Shown in pieces: positions 1 to 9,400 of a stretch of 64,000 nt of DNA. Origin of the DNA: Cloacimonetes bacterium UBA4175 (GTDB lineage Bacteria > Cloacimonadota > Cloacimonadia > Cloacimonadales > Cloacimonadaceae). Both the position numbers and the translations under genes were made by a program. The notes below the pieces were generated by a model, which was given only the letters and a program-made list of their open reading frames with translations, was not told the DNA's origin and searched no databases. The stretch is from the NCBI GenBank assembly GCA_002379855.1, contig DFUX01000036.1:1-64000 (forward strand), given 5' to 3'. Numbering within the stretch: the stretch's first letter is position 1; every line of letters begins with the position of its first letter.

Positions 1-23
1 TTAGAACACGGACAACAGCCGAA

Positions 24-115
24 TTATATACCGCGTTATCGCGGCCATCGGGATTCAGACTGATCGGCAACGATCCGGCCGGGTGGCTATGAGCCGTGAT
101 CCTGTCTTATAAAGC
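24..115. repeat. dispersed repeat family 2, copy 1
   Basis: Contains tataccgcgttatcgcggcc, then a hairpin GATCG-gcaa-CGATC at 62-75, then gagccgtgatcctgtctt. The same order of elements recurs at 23817-23915, and a shorter form at 23935-23997. Seen directly by comparison within the window; function unknown. Confidence 0.6.
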
Positions 116-118
116 CTC

Positions 119-432
119 AAAACAAGCACCCAGCCAAAAAATAACCGGCATCAATTCCTTGACAACCGCATAAATAAACCGATACATTCCGCAATATCCT
201 TCATAGCTCCCGCCTTTGCTGCGACTGACTTTGGTGCCATCATCCTTAGGTCATCCTTATAAATTATAAGGTTGACCCCAGGAAGACCCAGGCAGGAACC
301 CGGGAATCAAATGAGGGCAATCCTCCTCCATAATATATAGGTGCTACGATCACGCCGCGGAAAGGTGGATAGTTGAAATGGTGAAAAAAAAGAGGTGCAG
401 TTATAATAATGCAAGCCAAATTGTATTAAATG
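119..432. repeat. long dispersed repeat with palindromic core, copy A
   Basis: Bases 119-394 match 24052-24325 over about 275 bases with roughly 14 differences (about 95% by eye). The palindrome core starts at 240 (TCATCCTTAGGTCA) and includes the inner dyad CCTTATAA-A-TTATAAGG; its right outer arm is decayed (gaccccaggaagacc). The tail (about 309-430), with ataatatataggtgctacga, also matches 59720-59830. An internal TTGACA at 158-163 lies upstream of a weak TACATT. Confidence 0.75.
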
Positions 433-462
433 CAACAACGGCGGGTGTGAAATCCCCGCCGC
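431..462 (-). terminator. probable terminator of the rnf operon
   Basis: On the minus strand a 7-bp GC stem (CGGCGGG at 439-445 pairing with CCCGCCG at 455-461) follows the rnfB stop by about 30 bases. The downstream T tract is weak (TTGTTGCATTTAA), so it is an imperfect intrinsic terminator. Confidence 0.5.
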
Positions 463-493
463 TGCTCTCGGTCAATAGCTTTATAAATATGGG

Positions 494-1519
494 TTAGTCC
501 TGCATCCTGATGGCCTTCTTGGGGCACTTCTCGATGCAGATGCCGCAGCCGACGCATTTTTCCTTGTCGATGCTATGCGCCTGTTTCAGCTCGCCCGAGA
601 TGGCTTCCACCGGGCAGGCTTTGACGCAGATGGCGCAACCGATGCAGGCTTCAGGGTCAATCTCCGCCTTTTTACGGCTACCCGCCAACAGGTCAAGGAT
701 TGCCTTGGTGGGGCAGGCCTTGGCGCATAAGCCGCAGTTGATGCACTTGTCATAGTCGATCCTGGCGAGGTTGTTGCTCACGGTGATGGCCTGAACCGGG
801 CATTTGCGAGCGCAGATTCCGCAGCCGATGCAGGGGTTGCCGGTGCCGCAGACGGCCTTGGCGTCCGGTCCCTTGGCGAGGGACGAACATTTGATGTGGA
901 CAGCGCAGTTTTGGGGCACCAGTTCAATCAGCTTGCGCGGGCAGGCTTTGACGCAGGCTCCGCAAGCGGTGCATTTGTCCCAGTCCACCACCCGCATGCC
1001 GTTCTCATCGAGGCTAATTGCCCCAAACATACAGGCTTTCAGGCAATCGTTGTATCCGATGCAGCCCCAGAAGCAGGCATTTGGCCCTCCCGCGATACTG
1101 GCGGCGGATTTGCAGGACTCGATGCCGTCATAGGTATATTTCCAGTTTGTGTTTTTGTAACCGCCGGAAGAGCAGTGGAACACCGCGGCTTTCTTTTGCA
1201 TGGAACCCGCCTCGGTGCCCATGATGCGGGCGATATGGGCAGCCACTTCCGCGCCTCCGGGAGCGCACAGGTTCACCGGCGCGCCGTCATGCACGACCGC
1301 GTCAGCATAACCGGAGCAGCCTGCCTTACCGCAGCCGCCGCAGTTGGCTCCGGGCAGGATGGCGGTGATCTCTTCCACACGGGGGTCGGTCTGAACACTG
1401 AAGAACTTCGCGGCGATGGCGAGGATGATGCCAAAGACAAGCCCCATGATCCCCAATATGATCACCGGGATGAGGACCTGGGAGCCGATGCTGGCTGCGA
1501 GTATGGTTGTAACGATCAT
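494..1519 (-). CDS. rnfB: Rnf electron transport complex subunit RnfB
   Basis: RnfB takes electrons from reduced ferredoxin and passes them into the membrane-bound Rnf complex. The 341-aa protein has one N-terminal membrane segment (about residues 10-35), then the RnfB Fe-S domain with the GANCGGCGKAGC motif, then a long chain of [4Fe-4S] ferredoxin motifs (CTACGACVKACP, CIGCGICARKCP, CINCGLCAKACP, CIGCAICVKACP, CVGCGICIEKCP). That makes it one of the extended, polyferredoxin-like RnfB forms known from anaerobes rather than the short proteobacterial type. The ribosome site GGAG lies 7 bases before the ATG. It is last in rnfCDGEAB, 12 bases after rnfA. Confidence 0.95.
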   Translation of the reverse strand: MIVTTILAASIGSQVLIPVIILGIMGLVFGIILAIAAKFFSVQTDPRVEEITAILPGANCGGCGKAGCSGYADAVVHDGAPVNLCAPGGAEVAAHIARIMGTEAGSMQKKAAVFHCSSGGYKNTNWKYTYDGIESCKSAASIAGGPNACFWGCIGYNDCLKACMFGAISLDENGMRVVDWDKCTACGACVKACPRKLIELVPQNCAVHIKCSSLAKGPDAKAVCGTGNPCIGCGICARKCPVQAITVSNNLARIDYDKCINCGLCAKACPTKAILDLLAGSRKKAEIDPEACIGCAICVKACPVEAISGELKQAHSIDKEKCVGCGICIEKCPKKAIRMQD

Positions 1520-1531
1520 CTTTCAGCTCCT

Positions 1532-2134
1532 TCAGATCTTGAGGCCCATAAAGCCGTAAAAAGCCAGAGCCATGGTGCCGGCAAGGATCAGCCCGCTGGC
1601 AAATCCCCGCATGCTTTTGGGCATATCGACCAGTTCGAGCCGTTCCCGGATTCCCGCCATTGCCAGCAACACAAAGGTGAAGCCGACTCCGGACAGGAAG
1701 CCGTTAAGGGTTGCCCAGAGGAAGTTGTATGTGGAGCCGTCAGGCAGCGGGGTGACGTTCAGGATGGCCACGCCCAGCACCGCGCAGTTGGTTGTGATCA
1801 GGGGCAGATACACGCCCAGCGATTTGTAGAGCGCCGGAGCATTCTTCTGGATCACCATTTCCACAAATTGCACCAAGGCGGCGATAGTGAGGATGAAAGC
1901 CAGGGTGCGCAGATATTCCAAGCCGTTGGCCACCAAAAGATACTTGTCGATCAGGAAAGTAAAGGCCGAAGCGACGGTCATCACAAAGATCACGGCCATG
2001 CCCATTCCAAAGGCGGAATCCAGCTTTTTGGAGACACCCAGGTAGGGGCAAAGGCCGAGGAATTTGGCGAGCACGAAGTTCTGGATAAAGATGGCGCTCA
2101 CGGCCATCACGAAAAGTTGTCCGAAGAATCCCAT
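1532..2134 (-). CDS. rnfA: Rnf complex membrane subunit RnfA
   Basis: This is a 200-aa integral membrane protein of the RnfA/NqrE family with about six hydrophobic helices. The N-terminal helix with FIQNFVLAKFLG is typical of the family. RnfA and RnfE are paralogous and pack together in the inner membrane, where they form part of the electron path and ion-translocating core. Its start overlaps the last base of rnfE, so the two are probably translationally coupled. The length is standard for the family. Confidence 0.95.
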   Translation of the reverse strand: MGFFGQLFVMAVSAIFIQNFVLAKFLGLCPYLGVSKKLDSAFGMGMAVIFVMTVASAFTFLIDKYLLVANGLEYLRTLAFILTIAALVQFVEMVIQKNAPALYKSLGVYLPLITTNCAVLGVAILNVTPLPDGSTYNFLWATLNGFLSGVGFTFVLLAMAGIRERLELVDMPKSMRGFASGLILAGTMALAFYGFMGLKI

Positions 2135-2724
2135 TATCTTTTCTCCTTCAGCATGTTGATCGCAGCCATCAGGAAGCCGAGGGTGAAGAAGGCCCCCGGG
2201 GCGAGGATCGCTATCAGCATGGGATTGTAGGATTGAGGCAGAATCCTCATGTCAAGCCAGGTGCCGTTGCCCAGAAGCTCGCGAATGGTTGCCACCACGC
2301 TGAGGGACAGCGTGAATCCCAGGCCCATTCCGATGCCGTCTGCCATCGAGTTTAGCACATTGTTTTTATTGGCAAAGGCTTCCGCGCGGCCGAGGATGAT
2401 GCAGTTGACCACAATCAGCGGAATGAACAAGCCCAGGCTCTTGTGCAGATCGGGAAGGTAAGCTGCCATCGCCATGTCCACGACGGACACAAACGCCGCT
2501 ATCACGACCACATAGACAGGGATGCGGATTTTATCTGGGGTGATGTTCTTGATCAGGGAGATCATGATATTGGAGCAGATCAGAACGAAGGTTGCCGCGA
2601 TACCCATGCCGATGGCGTTTTTTACCGAGGTGGTCGTTGCCAAAGTGGGGCACATGCCAAGCACGATCACGAAAGTGGGATTTTCTTTGATGATTCCCTT
2701 GGTAAGTTCTTTGAAAAAGCTCAT
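2134..2724 (-). CDS. rnfE: Rnf complex membrane subunit RnfE
   Basis: This is a 196-aa multi-pass membrane protein of the RnfE/NqrD family, paralogous to RnfA. It opens with a short cytoplasmic stretch (FFKELTKGIIKENPTFV) followed by LGMCPTLATTTSVKNAIGMG, both characteristic of the family. Its end overlaps the rnfA start by one base and its start overlaps the rnfG end by four, as expected in a coupled operon. Its role is inner-membrane electron transfer and ion translocation together with RnfA and RnfD. Confidence 0.95.
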   Translation of the reverse strand: MSFFKELTKGIIKENPTFVIVLGMCPTLATTTSVKNAIGMGIAATFVLICSNIMISLIKNITPDKIRIPVYVVVIAAFVSVVDMAMAAYLPDLHKSLGLFIPLIVVNCIILGRAEAFANKNNVLNSMADGIGMGLGFTLSLSVVATIRELLGNGTWLDMRILPQSYNPMLIAILAPGAFFTLGFLMAAINMLKEKR

Positions 2725-3314
2725 GCTTCCACCTCCGGTAGCGTATTGGCGCGGGATTCAATATCCTTTCTGATAATGGCTATGGTTTCCCTGATCGAGT
2801 TGGTAACCGCGCGGGTGGTGATGGTGGCTCCTGTCATGGCTTTGACCTCGCCTCCGTCTTTGTCCACCAGCAGCTTTTCTGGCAGCAGCCCTTTGAACCT
2901 TTCCGCAAAGCTGTCGGAACTGCAATTCGCTCCAAGGCCGGGAGTTTCGGCTTGCTCGATCACCTTGATGTTGATCAGTTTGAACTCCGTATCGATAGCA
3001 GCCATGGTCTTTACGTTGCTGCTATAACCATGTTTTTCCGCTGATAAGATATAGCCGAGGATTTTGGTCGAATCTGCTTTTGCGGTCGCGATGTAATAGA
3101 CCAGCGAGTCTGGGGTGGACGCACCCTCGGGCAGATGAATCACAACATCGCTGAACTCTGCGTTGGGGATCAGCTTAGCCATCGCTTCCTGCGCAGCAAC
3201 CCTCTTCAGCTCGTCAATGCGCGGTTTGGTGACGGAGTTCACATAGGCCAGAATGGCTGTGGCGACCACGCAAAAGGCCAGCAGGATGAATCCAAGTTTG
3301 AGATAAAACTTCAT
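2721..3314 (-). CDS. rnfG: Rnf complex flavoprotein subunit RnfG
   Basis: RnfG has one N-terminal membrane anchor (about residues 5-24) and an extracytoplasmic domain carrying covalently bound FMN. The attachment motif TGATIT is present near the C-terminus, with the expected flavin-bearing threonine near residue 164. The start was placed at 3314 (MKFYLKLGF), giving 197 aa; the open frame runs further upstream but only as a shadow of rnfD. It overlaps rnfE by four bases, and its start lies close to the rnfD stop. Length and motif are normal for the family. Confidence 0.93.
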   Translation of the reverse strand: MKFYLKLGFILLAFCVVATAILAYVNSVTKPRIDELKRVAAQEAMAKLIPNAEFSDVVIHLPEGASTPDSLVYYIATAKADSTKILGYILSAEKHGYSSNVKTMAAIDTEFKLINIKVIEQAETPGLGANCSSDSFAERFKGLLPEKLLVDKDGGEVKAMTGATITTRAVTNSIRETIAIIRKDIESRANTLPEVEA

Positions 3315-4435
3315 TTCTTGATCCTCCCAAAAGCTTTGGGCATCGTAATCTTGTCTATCAGAGGGGTCATCACGTTCATAAACAGGATGGAATAGGAAAC
3401 CCCTTCCGGATATCCGCCCCAAAGCCGGATTATCACCGTCATGAGGCCGCAGCCGATGGCATAGATGACCCTGCCCTTTTTGGTGAGCGGGCTGGTGGTG
3501 TAATCGGTGGCCATAAAGAAGGCGCCGAGCATCAAGCCCCCGGCAAAGATGTGGAAGAAGGGGAGCATCAGGGAATAACCGGTGCCCTTGATCCCACCCA
3601 GGAAGAATGTGAGCACAAACACTGTACCGATGTAGAATAGGGGAATCCGCCATTCGATGATGTTTTTCCAGAGCAGATAGGCTGCGCCCAGAAGCAGGGC
3701 AAACACCGAAACCTCGCCGATGCAGCCGCCCACATTGCCCCAGAAAAGCTGTTGCAGGGTGCCCAGATCGAAGAGGCTGGTGAAGATGTTGTTGCTGATC
3801 ACCGAGTTCAGGCTGTCGGAGCTTGTGATAGTATTTACAAAGCTTGAATCACGCAGGGTTTGGGCTACCTTGAGAGGTGTGGCGCTGGTCACCAGGTCGT
3901 AGGCCTTGGGAGCCACAGTCTGCAGGTTCTGGTGGATCAGGTCAAGGTTGCTGATGCCATTGATGGAAGCCTGGCTGAAAGGACGGGAAAGGGTCTTAAT
4001 CCAAGTGTCGCCGCTGGTCATCAGGGATGGCCAGGACGCAAGCAGAAAAGCCCGTCCCAGCAGGGCGGGGTTGACCGGATTGTTACCCAATCCTCCAAAG
4101 ACCTGCTTGCCGACCGCAATGGCGAACGCCGCGCCTAACACCGGAAGCCACCAGGGTGAATTAGCTGATATATTATAGGAAAGCAGCATGCCGGTGAGGA
4201 AGGCGGAGCCGTCAGAGATGGTGATGGGCACCTTGCGGAGTTTTTGGATCAGGGCTTCGGTCAGGACGGCCGACAGCGCGCCCAGCAGGGTGAGCCAGAG
4301 CGAACGCCAACCCCAGTAATAGACGGCAAAGACCAGCGCGGGCAGCAAGGCGATGACCACGTTCCACATCACGTTGGGGATGCTGGTGCGGTCATGCAGG
4401 TGTGGGGCTGGAGAGACGATGAATTTATCTTTCAT
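3311..4435 (-). CDS. rnfD: Rnf complex subunit RnfD
   Basis: This is a multi-pass inner-membrane protein of the RnfD/NqrB family, 374 aa from the start MKDKFIVSPAPHLHD. The covalent FMN site of the family is visible as SATPL, with threonine near residue 186, close to the position known in other RnfD proteins. It contains the conserved stretch GLGNNPVNPALLGRAFL. A longer frame upstream of 4435 has no family similarity and overlaps rnfC, so it was rejected. It lies 10 bases after rnfC and overlaps rnfG by four bases. Confidence 0.93.
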   Translation of the reverse strand: MKDKFIVSPAPHLHDRTSIPNVMWNVVIALLPALVFAVYYWGWRSLWLTLLGALSAVLTEALIQKLRKVPITISDGSAFLTGMLLSYNISANSPWWLPVLGAAFAIAVGKQVFGGLGNNPVNPALLGRAFLLASWPSLMTSGDTWIKTLSRPFSQASINGISNLDLIHQNLQTVAPKAYDLVTSATPLKVAQTLRDSSFVNTITSSDSLNSVISNNIFTSLFDLGTLQQLFWGNVGGCIGEVSVFALLLGAAYLLWKNIIEWRIPLFYIGTVFVLTFFLGGIKGTGYSLMLPFFHIFAGGLMLGAFFMATDYTTSPLTKKGRVIYAIGCGLMTVIIRLWGGYPEGVSYSILFMNVMTPLIDKITMPKAFGRIKK

Positions 4436-4445
4436 GATGTTGTCC

Positions 4446-5768
4446 TTATTTATTGCTGGCCCGTTGTTCGGCGATGCGCAGCTTGCCGGTGTCGATCCAC
4501 TGGACAATACGAATGTGCGCCGGGCACACATAGGCGCAACTGCCGCACTTCATGCAGTCGTCCAAACCGGCTTGCACAGCCAGGTCCAGATTGTTGCCCT
4601 TGACCGCCTGCGCGATCAAGCTGGGCATCAGGTTCATCGGGCAGACATCCACGCAGCGGGCGCAGCGCAGGCAATTGCGCTCTTTGATGCTACGGGCTTC
4701 CCTGGTGTTCAGCAACACAAGGCCGGAACATCCCTTGGCTACCGGCGCGTCCAGCGAGGGAAGGGCGACGCCCATCATGGGGCCGCCGGAAATGATCTTG
4801 CCGATATCGCCCGTGATGCCGCCGCAAAAGTTTACCAGTTCATAGAAAGGTGTGCCGATGCGCACTTTGAGGTTTTTGGGATTCTGCACGATGGAACCGG
4901 TGACCGTGGTTATCCGCTCTACCAGAGGCTTCCTGAAACGGACGGCCTCATAGATGGCAGCCGCGGTGCCTACGTTTTCCACCACCGCGCCCACAGCCAT
5001 GGGCAGACCGCCTGCGGGCACCTTGCGGCGGGTGATGGCATAGATCAGTTGCTTTTCCGCGCCCTGGGGATACTGCAATTTGAGGGGCGCCACGCTGATC
5101 TGGCTGTCATCCGCGGTGAGCTTTTGCATCAGGGCGATCGCCTCGGGTTTGTTGGCTTCGATGCCGATTATTCCACGGGGCGCGTTCAGGATCTTGAGCA
5201 GGATCTTCAGCCCCGCGATGACGTCTGACGCCCGTTCCAGCATCAGGCGGTAGTCCGCTGTCAGATAGGGTTCGCATTCCACCCCGTTAAGGATAACGGT
5301 GTCGATGGGTTTGTCTTCAGGAGGGGAAAGCTTTACAACGGAGGGAAACCCCGCTCCGCCCATGCCGCAGATTCCTGCCTCGGCAATCCTGCTTCTGATC
5401 TCCTGCGGGGAAAGCTCCAGATAGTTTGGATCGTCAGCCAGCTCCACCCAGTTGTCGGAACCGTCGGAGCTGATCTCGATGCCCAGTTGCGGTGTTCCGG
5501 AGGGATGGGGGAAAATGTCGATTTTGCTAACTTTGCCGCTGATCGAGGCATGCTGGGGGATGGATACAAATCCCGAGGCATCGGCGATCTTCTGCCCGGC
5601 CTTCACTTCATCACCCACCTTTACCAAAGGCGTTGATGGGGAGCCTATGTGTTGGGACAGAGAGATGATAACCTTCTGGGGAAGGGGAAGTTCCTCTATT
5701 GGAACCGAGGCGGAGTAGTGCTTGTAATCATGGGGATGCACACCCCCGGGAAACGTTTTTAGCCGCAT
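4446..5768 (-). CDS. rnfC: Rnf complex NADH-binding subunit RnfC
   Basis: RnfC is the peripheral cytoplasmic subunit that carries the NAD(H) and FMN sites and exchanges electrons with NAD+. The 440-aa protein begins TFPGGVHPHDYK, contains the glycine-rich GICGMGGAGFPS flavin/nucleotide motif, and ends with two [4Fe-4S] motifs, CLRCARCVDVCP and CMKCGSCAYVCP. A GTG two codons upstream (5774) is also possible, but GGAG is better spaced for the ATG at 5768. This is the first gene of the operon, so the promoter should lie in 5769-5900; no convincing -35/-10 pair was seen there. Confidence 0.95.
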   Translation of the reverse strand: MRLKTFPGGVHPHDYKHYSASVPIEELPLPQKVIISLSQHIGSPSTPLVKVGDEVKAGQKIADASGFVSIPQHASISGKVSKIDIFPHPSGTPQLGIEISSDGSDNWVELADDPNYLELSPQEIRSRIAEAGICGMGGAGFPSVVKLSPPEDKPIDTVILNGVECEPYLTADYRLMLERASDVIAGLKILLKILNAPRGIIGIEANKPEAIALMQKLTADDSQISVAPLKLQYPQGAEKQLIYAITRRKVPAGGLPMAVGAVVENVGTAAAIYEAVRFRKPLVERITTVTGSIVQNPKNLKVRIGTPFYELVNFCGGITGDIGKIISGGPMMGVALPSLDAPVAKGCSGLVLLNTREARSIKERNCLRCARCVDVCPMNLMPSLIAQAVKGNNLDLAVQAGLDDCMKCGSCAYVCPAHIRIVQWIDTGKLRIAEQRASNK

Positions 5769-6099
5769 TGACACTCCAATGCTCTAAAAGAAGAGCTGAA
5801 TAACTAAATTTACTCCAGAATATGGGAACGCCAAAATAAGGCAAGTTTTTTTTGGCAGGCTTGTGTGAAATAATCCTACAACTAAGTCTAACAACTTGAT
5901 AGAGAAGTTGATAGGAGATTCGTCCCGAATAAGGTTTCAGAATAATTGTGCTGGTTTGAGGTTTGGTTTCTGCTAAATATCCATACTCGTTTGTTATGTA
6001 AATCTGTGGAACCTTGTCCTGGCCTTGCTTTCAAGCACTCCGCTTGCTAAAGCATTCCAAATAATACTATCAAAACTTATCCGTCTCCCATGCGGCTAT

Positions 6100-6185
6100 C
6101 GTTTTACCCCAGAAGCAGTTAGCCTATCTTCCTTAGGTCATCCTTATAAAAGTTAAGGATGACCTAAGGAAGACCAAGGTTTGGC
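6100..6185. repeat. palindromic dispersed repeat, copy B
   Basis: A perfect 19-bp inverted repeat, CTTCCTTAGGTCATCCTTA at 6128-6146 and its complement at 6154-6172, with a 7-base loop. The left flank gttagcctatc is shared with copy F at about 59643. This copy lacks the inner CCTTATAA dyad of copies A, C and F. Confidence 0.75.
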
Positions 6186-6384
6186 ATCGAGGCGGAAAGC
6201 AGGGCGCGCCAGCTATCAATAAATCCATAAAGAGGATAATAGACTGCCGTGCGCGGTTTGGATTGAACGCATTTGCCCTCGTATGTGGTTGTATCCAATT
6301 TTGTGGAACAGCTTGTAATGAACAACCTGCTTTGCACTTGCAGGCATCGATGAACGAGCGGGGAGCCGTAAAACAATTTATCCT

Positions 6385-6413
6385 TTGACAAAATCGGGGC
6401 TGCCTCTTTTATA
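6385..6413 (+). promoter_or_regulatory. probable sigma-70 promoter of dnaE
   Basis: TTGACA at 6385-6390 is a perfect -35 box. A T/A-rich -10 (cttttatacg) follows after a 17-19 base spacer. The dnaE start is about 30 bases downstream, behind a GGGGAG ribosome site. Confidence 0.5.
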
Positions 6414-6443
6414 CGTTTCAGAGAGTTTTGGGGAGAAGCTAAA

Positions 6444-9400
6444 ATGTCCTTTGTCCATTTACACAACCACACGCAATACAGTTTGCTGGACGGAGCCTGC
6501 AGGGTTGACCGGATGATCAAGCTTGCGGTCGAGTATGGTATGCCGGCCGTGGCGATCACCGATCATGGCAATATGTATGGCGCCATTGATTTTTACAAGG
6601 CGGCAAAAAAGGCCGGAATCAAGCCGATCATCGGCACCGAAGCCTATATCATAAACGGAGATTTGAACAGCGAGCACAACAAAAGCGATAATCGCTACCA
6701 CCTGGTGCTGCTGGCTCAGAACAATACAGGTTACCACAATCTGATCAAGCTTTCCTCTATATCCTTTATAGATGGGTATTACTACAAACCGAGGATCAGC
6801 AAGGCTGTGCTGGCTCAATACAGCGAAGGCCTGATCTGCCTTTCCGCCTGCATCCAGGGAGAGGTAGCCTCGCTGTTGGCCAATCACAGGGAGCAGGAGG
6901 CCAGGGAGGCCGTGGCCTGGTATAAAGATCTATTTGGAGACCGCTATTACATCGAGATTCAGGATCATGGCATAGAACAGGAACGCGAGGTGATGCCCCT
7001 GCTGATCAAACTCGCCAAAGAGATGGATGTGCCACTGGTGGTGACCAACGATTGCCACTACCTGCACCAGGAAGACTATGAAGCCCACGACATCCTGCTC
7101 TGCATCCAAACCGCCAAGGCTCTGAACGATCCGACCCGCATGCGCTACAGCAGCAATCAGCTTCATTTTCGCAGCCCCGAGGAAATGCGGGCTCTCTTTC
7201 CCGAGCATGAGGATGCCTATAACAATACGCTGAAGATAGCCGAGAGCGTGGATCTGGAACTGAAATACGATAAGTTTTTGTTGCCGGAGATCGACATCCC
7301 GGAAGGGTATGCGGACATGGGCACTTACCTGCGCCACCTGTGCGACGAAAACTGCAAGATAAAGTATCCGGAAATGACGGATGAGATTCGCTCCAGGATA
7401 GACTTTGAACTGGAAGTGATTCACCGCATGGGTTTCGACGGCTACTATCTGGTAGTGAAAGACCTGATCGACAACGCCCGCAAACAGGGTGTGCCGGTGG
7501 GTCCGGGGCGCGGTTCAGGAGCGGGCAGTATTGTGGCTTATCTGCTGGATATCACCAAGATAGATCCCATGCGCTACGGCCTGCTCTTTGAGCGTTTCCT
7601 CAATCCTGAGCGGATCAGCATGCCTGATTTTGACATCGATTTCTGCGCCCAGAAAAGGGGGCAGGTGATCGATTATGTGGTGCAAAAATATGGCCGCAGC
7701 AGCGTTACGCAGATCATCACCTTTGGCACTTTGGGCGCCAGGTCGGTGATCAAGGACGTTGCCAGAGTGCTCATGGTGTCTGCCTCCGAGGCCAACAATA
7801 TCACCAAGACCATCCCCTTCGGCAGGAGCTTGGAGGATGCCTATAAGGAATCAGCGGATTTCAGACATCTGATCGAAAGCAACGAACAGTATCAAAACAT
7901 CTACAAACACAGCCTGGTGCTGGAGGGGCTGATCCGCCAAACAGGCATCCACGCAGCGGGGCTGGTGATCGTGCCTGGCGACCTGACCGATTACATCCCC
8001 CTCACACGTGGCAACCAAAAGGATGGCGAAGACAATATCCTGGTTCAATATGAAGGCAAGTGGCTGGATGAGCTGAAGTTTCTCAAGATGGATATTCTGG
8101 GACTGAAAACCCTTACCCTGATCCAAAAAACCGTCGATCTGGTGCAGCAGTCCCACGGTGTTACTGTGGATGTGGAGAATCTGGATCTGACGGATAAAAA
8201 AGTATTCAATATGCTTGGCAAAGGCGAAACGGACGGGGTGTTCCAGTTTGAATCTGACGGCATGCGCAAGTATCTGATCGATCTCAAACCCAACATGTTT
8301 GAAGACCTGATCGCCATGGTGGCGCTATACAGGCCAGGCCCGATGAAGTTCATAGACAGCTTTATCGCCCGCAAGCACAAAAAGGAAAAGGTGGTCTATG
8401 ACCATCCCATCATGGAGGCGGCGCTCCGGGATACCTATGGCGTGACGGTGTATCAGGAGCAGGTGATGCGCATCTCGATCGAGATTGCCGGTTTCACCCG
8501 CGGGGAAGCCGACAGCCTGCGCAAGGCAATGGGTAAGAAAAGCCTGGATCTTTTGCAGAAGTTCCGTCAGAAGTTCATGGAAGGCACGGCTGCCAGAGGT
8601 GTGTTAGCCAAAATCGCGGAAAAGATTTGGCAGGATTGGGAGAAGTTCGCGGAATACGCCTTCAACAAGAGCCATGCCACCTGCTATGCCCTGGTTGCCT
8701 ATCGCACAGCCTGGCTCAAAGCCCACTATCCGGTGGAATTCATGGCAGCCCTGCTGTCTTTGGAAGATGATCCCGCCAAGATTCCCCAGATCATTGAGGT
8801 TTGCAAAAACATGGGCATCACGATCATCGCCCCCAACGTCAACCGCAGCGACAGGGAGTTCACCGTGCATGGCAAAGAGGTGCAGTTTGGCCTGCGGGCG
8901 ATCAAGAATCTGGGCGAGGCGGCCATCTCCTGCATCGTGGAAGACCGGCACAAGAATGGACCTTATTCAAATATATTCAATTTCTGCTCACGCATGGACA
9001 GCAGCGCGGTGAACAAGACTGTGTTGGAAAGCCTCATCGCCTGCGGGGCAATGGATGAATTGGAAGGTACCCGGTCCCAGAAATGGGCGGTGATCGAACA
9101 GGCGTTGGCTTTCAGCAACGGCGAGCAACGGGATAAAAGGCTGGGGCAGACCTCGCTGTTCGACCTGATCATAGATGATCATGAGGCTGAGGAATACTAT
9201 CCGCCCCTGCCTCTGGAACAGCCTTGGAAATATGGCTATCAGATGGCGAAGGAAAAAGATGTGCTTGGGTTTTACATGAGCGGGCATCCCTTGAATGAAT
9301 ACCTCAGCCTGGTCAAGTATTTTACCAATACCACCTCCCTCACAGGCAAAGGAAGGTCAGGCCAGGATCTCACCCTGGCTGGCATCATCAACCAGATCTC

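Larger units (their letters stand above)
1..493. other. gene-free region at window start, repeat-rich
   Basis: No credible gene. It holds a copy of a second repeat family (about 24-115), a long copy of the palindrome-containing repeat (119-394 plus tail to about 432), and a GC-rich hairpin (439-461) that fits the end of the rnf operon. The short open frames here lack ribosome binding sites and recognisable domains. Confidence 0.6.
5769..6443. other. divergent intergenic region between rnfC and dnaE
   Basis: About 675 bases without a credible gene. It holds the upstream region of rnfC, a small hairpin CAACTT/AAGTTG around 5893-5911, repeat copy B (6100-6185) and the dnaE promoter (6385-6413). 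A 131-codon minus-strand open frame at 6164-6559 overlaps the dnaE start, begins in coding sequence, has low-complexity translation and is rejected. Confidence 0.6.

Noticed and set aside
240..290. palindromic repeats as possible CRISPR units
   Set aside because: Copies are far apart, with no regular spacers and no cas genes.
896..2230. 444-codon plus-strand open frame across rnfB and rnfA
   Set aside because: Antisense shadow of the rnf genes; translation is His/Gly/Asp-rich with no domain, and no ribosome site fits.
6164..6559. 131-codon minus-strand frame over repeat copy B and the dnaE start
   Set aside because: Begins inside dnaE, ends in repeat sequence, and overlaps the probable dnaE promoter.
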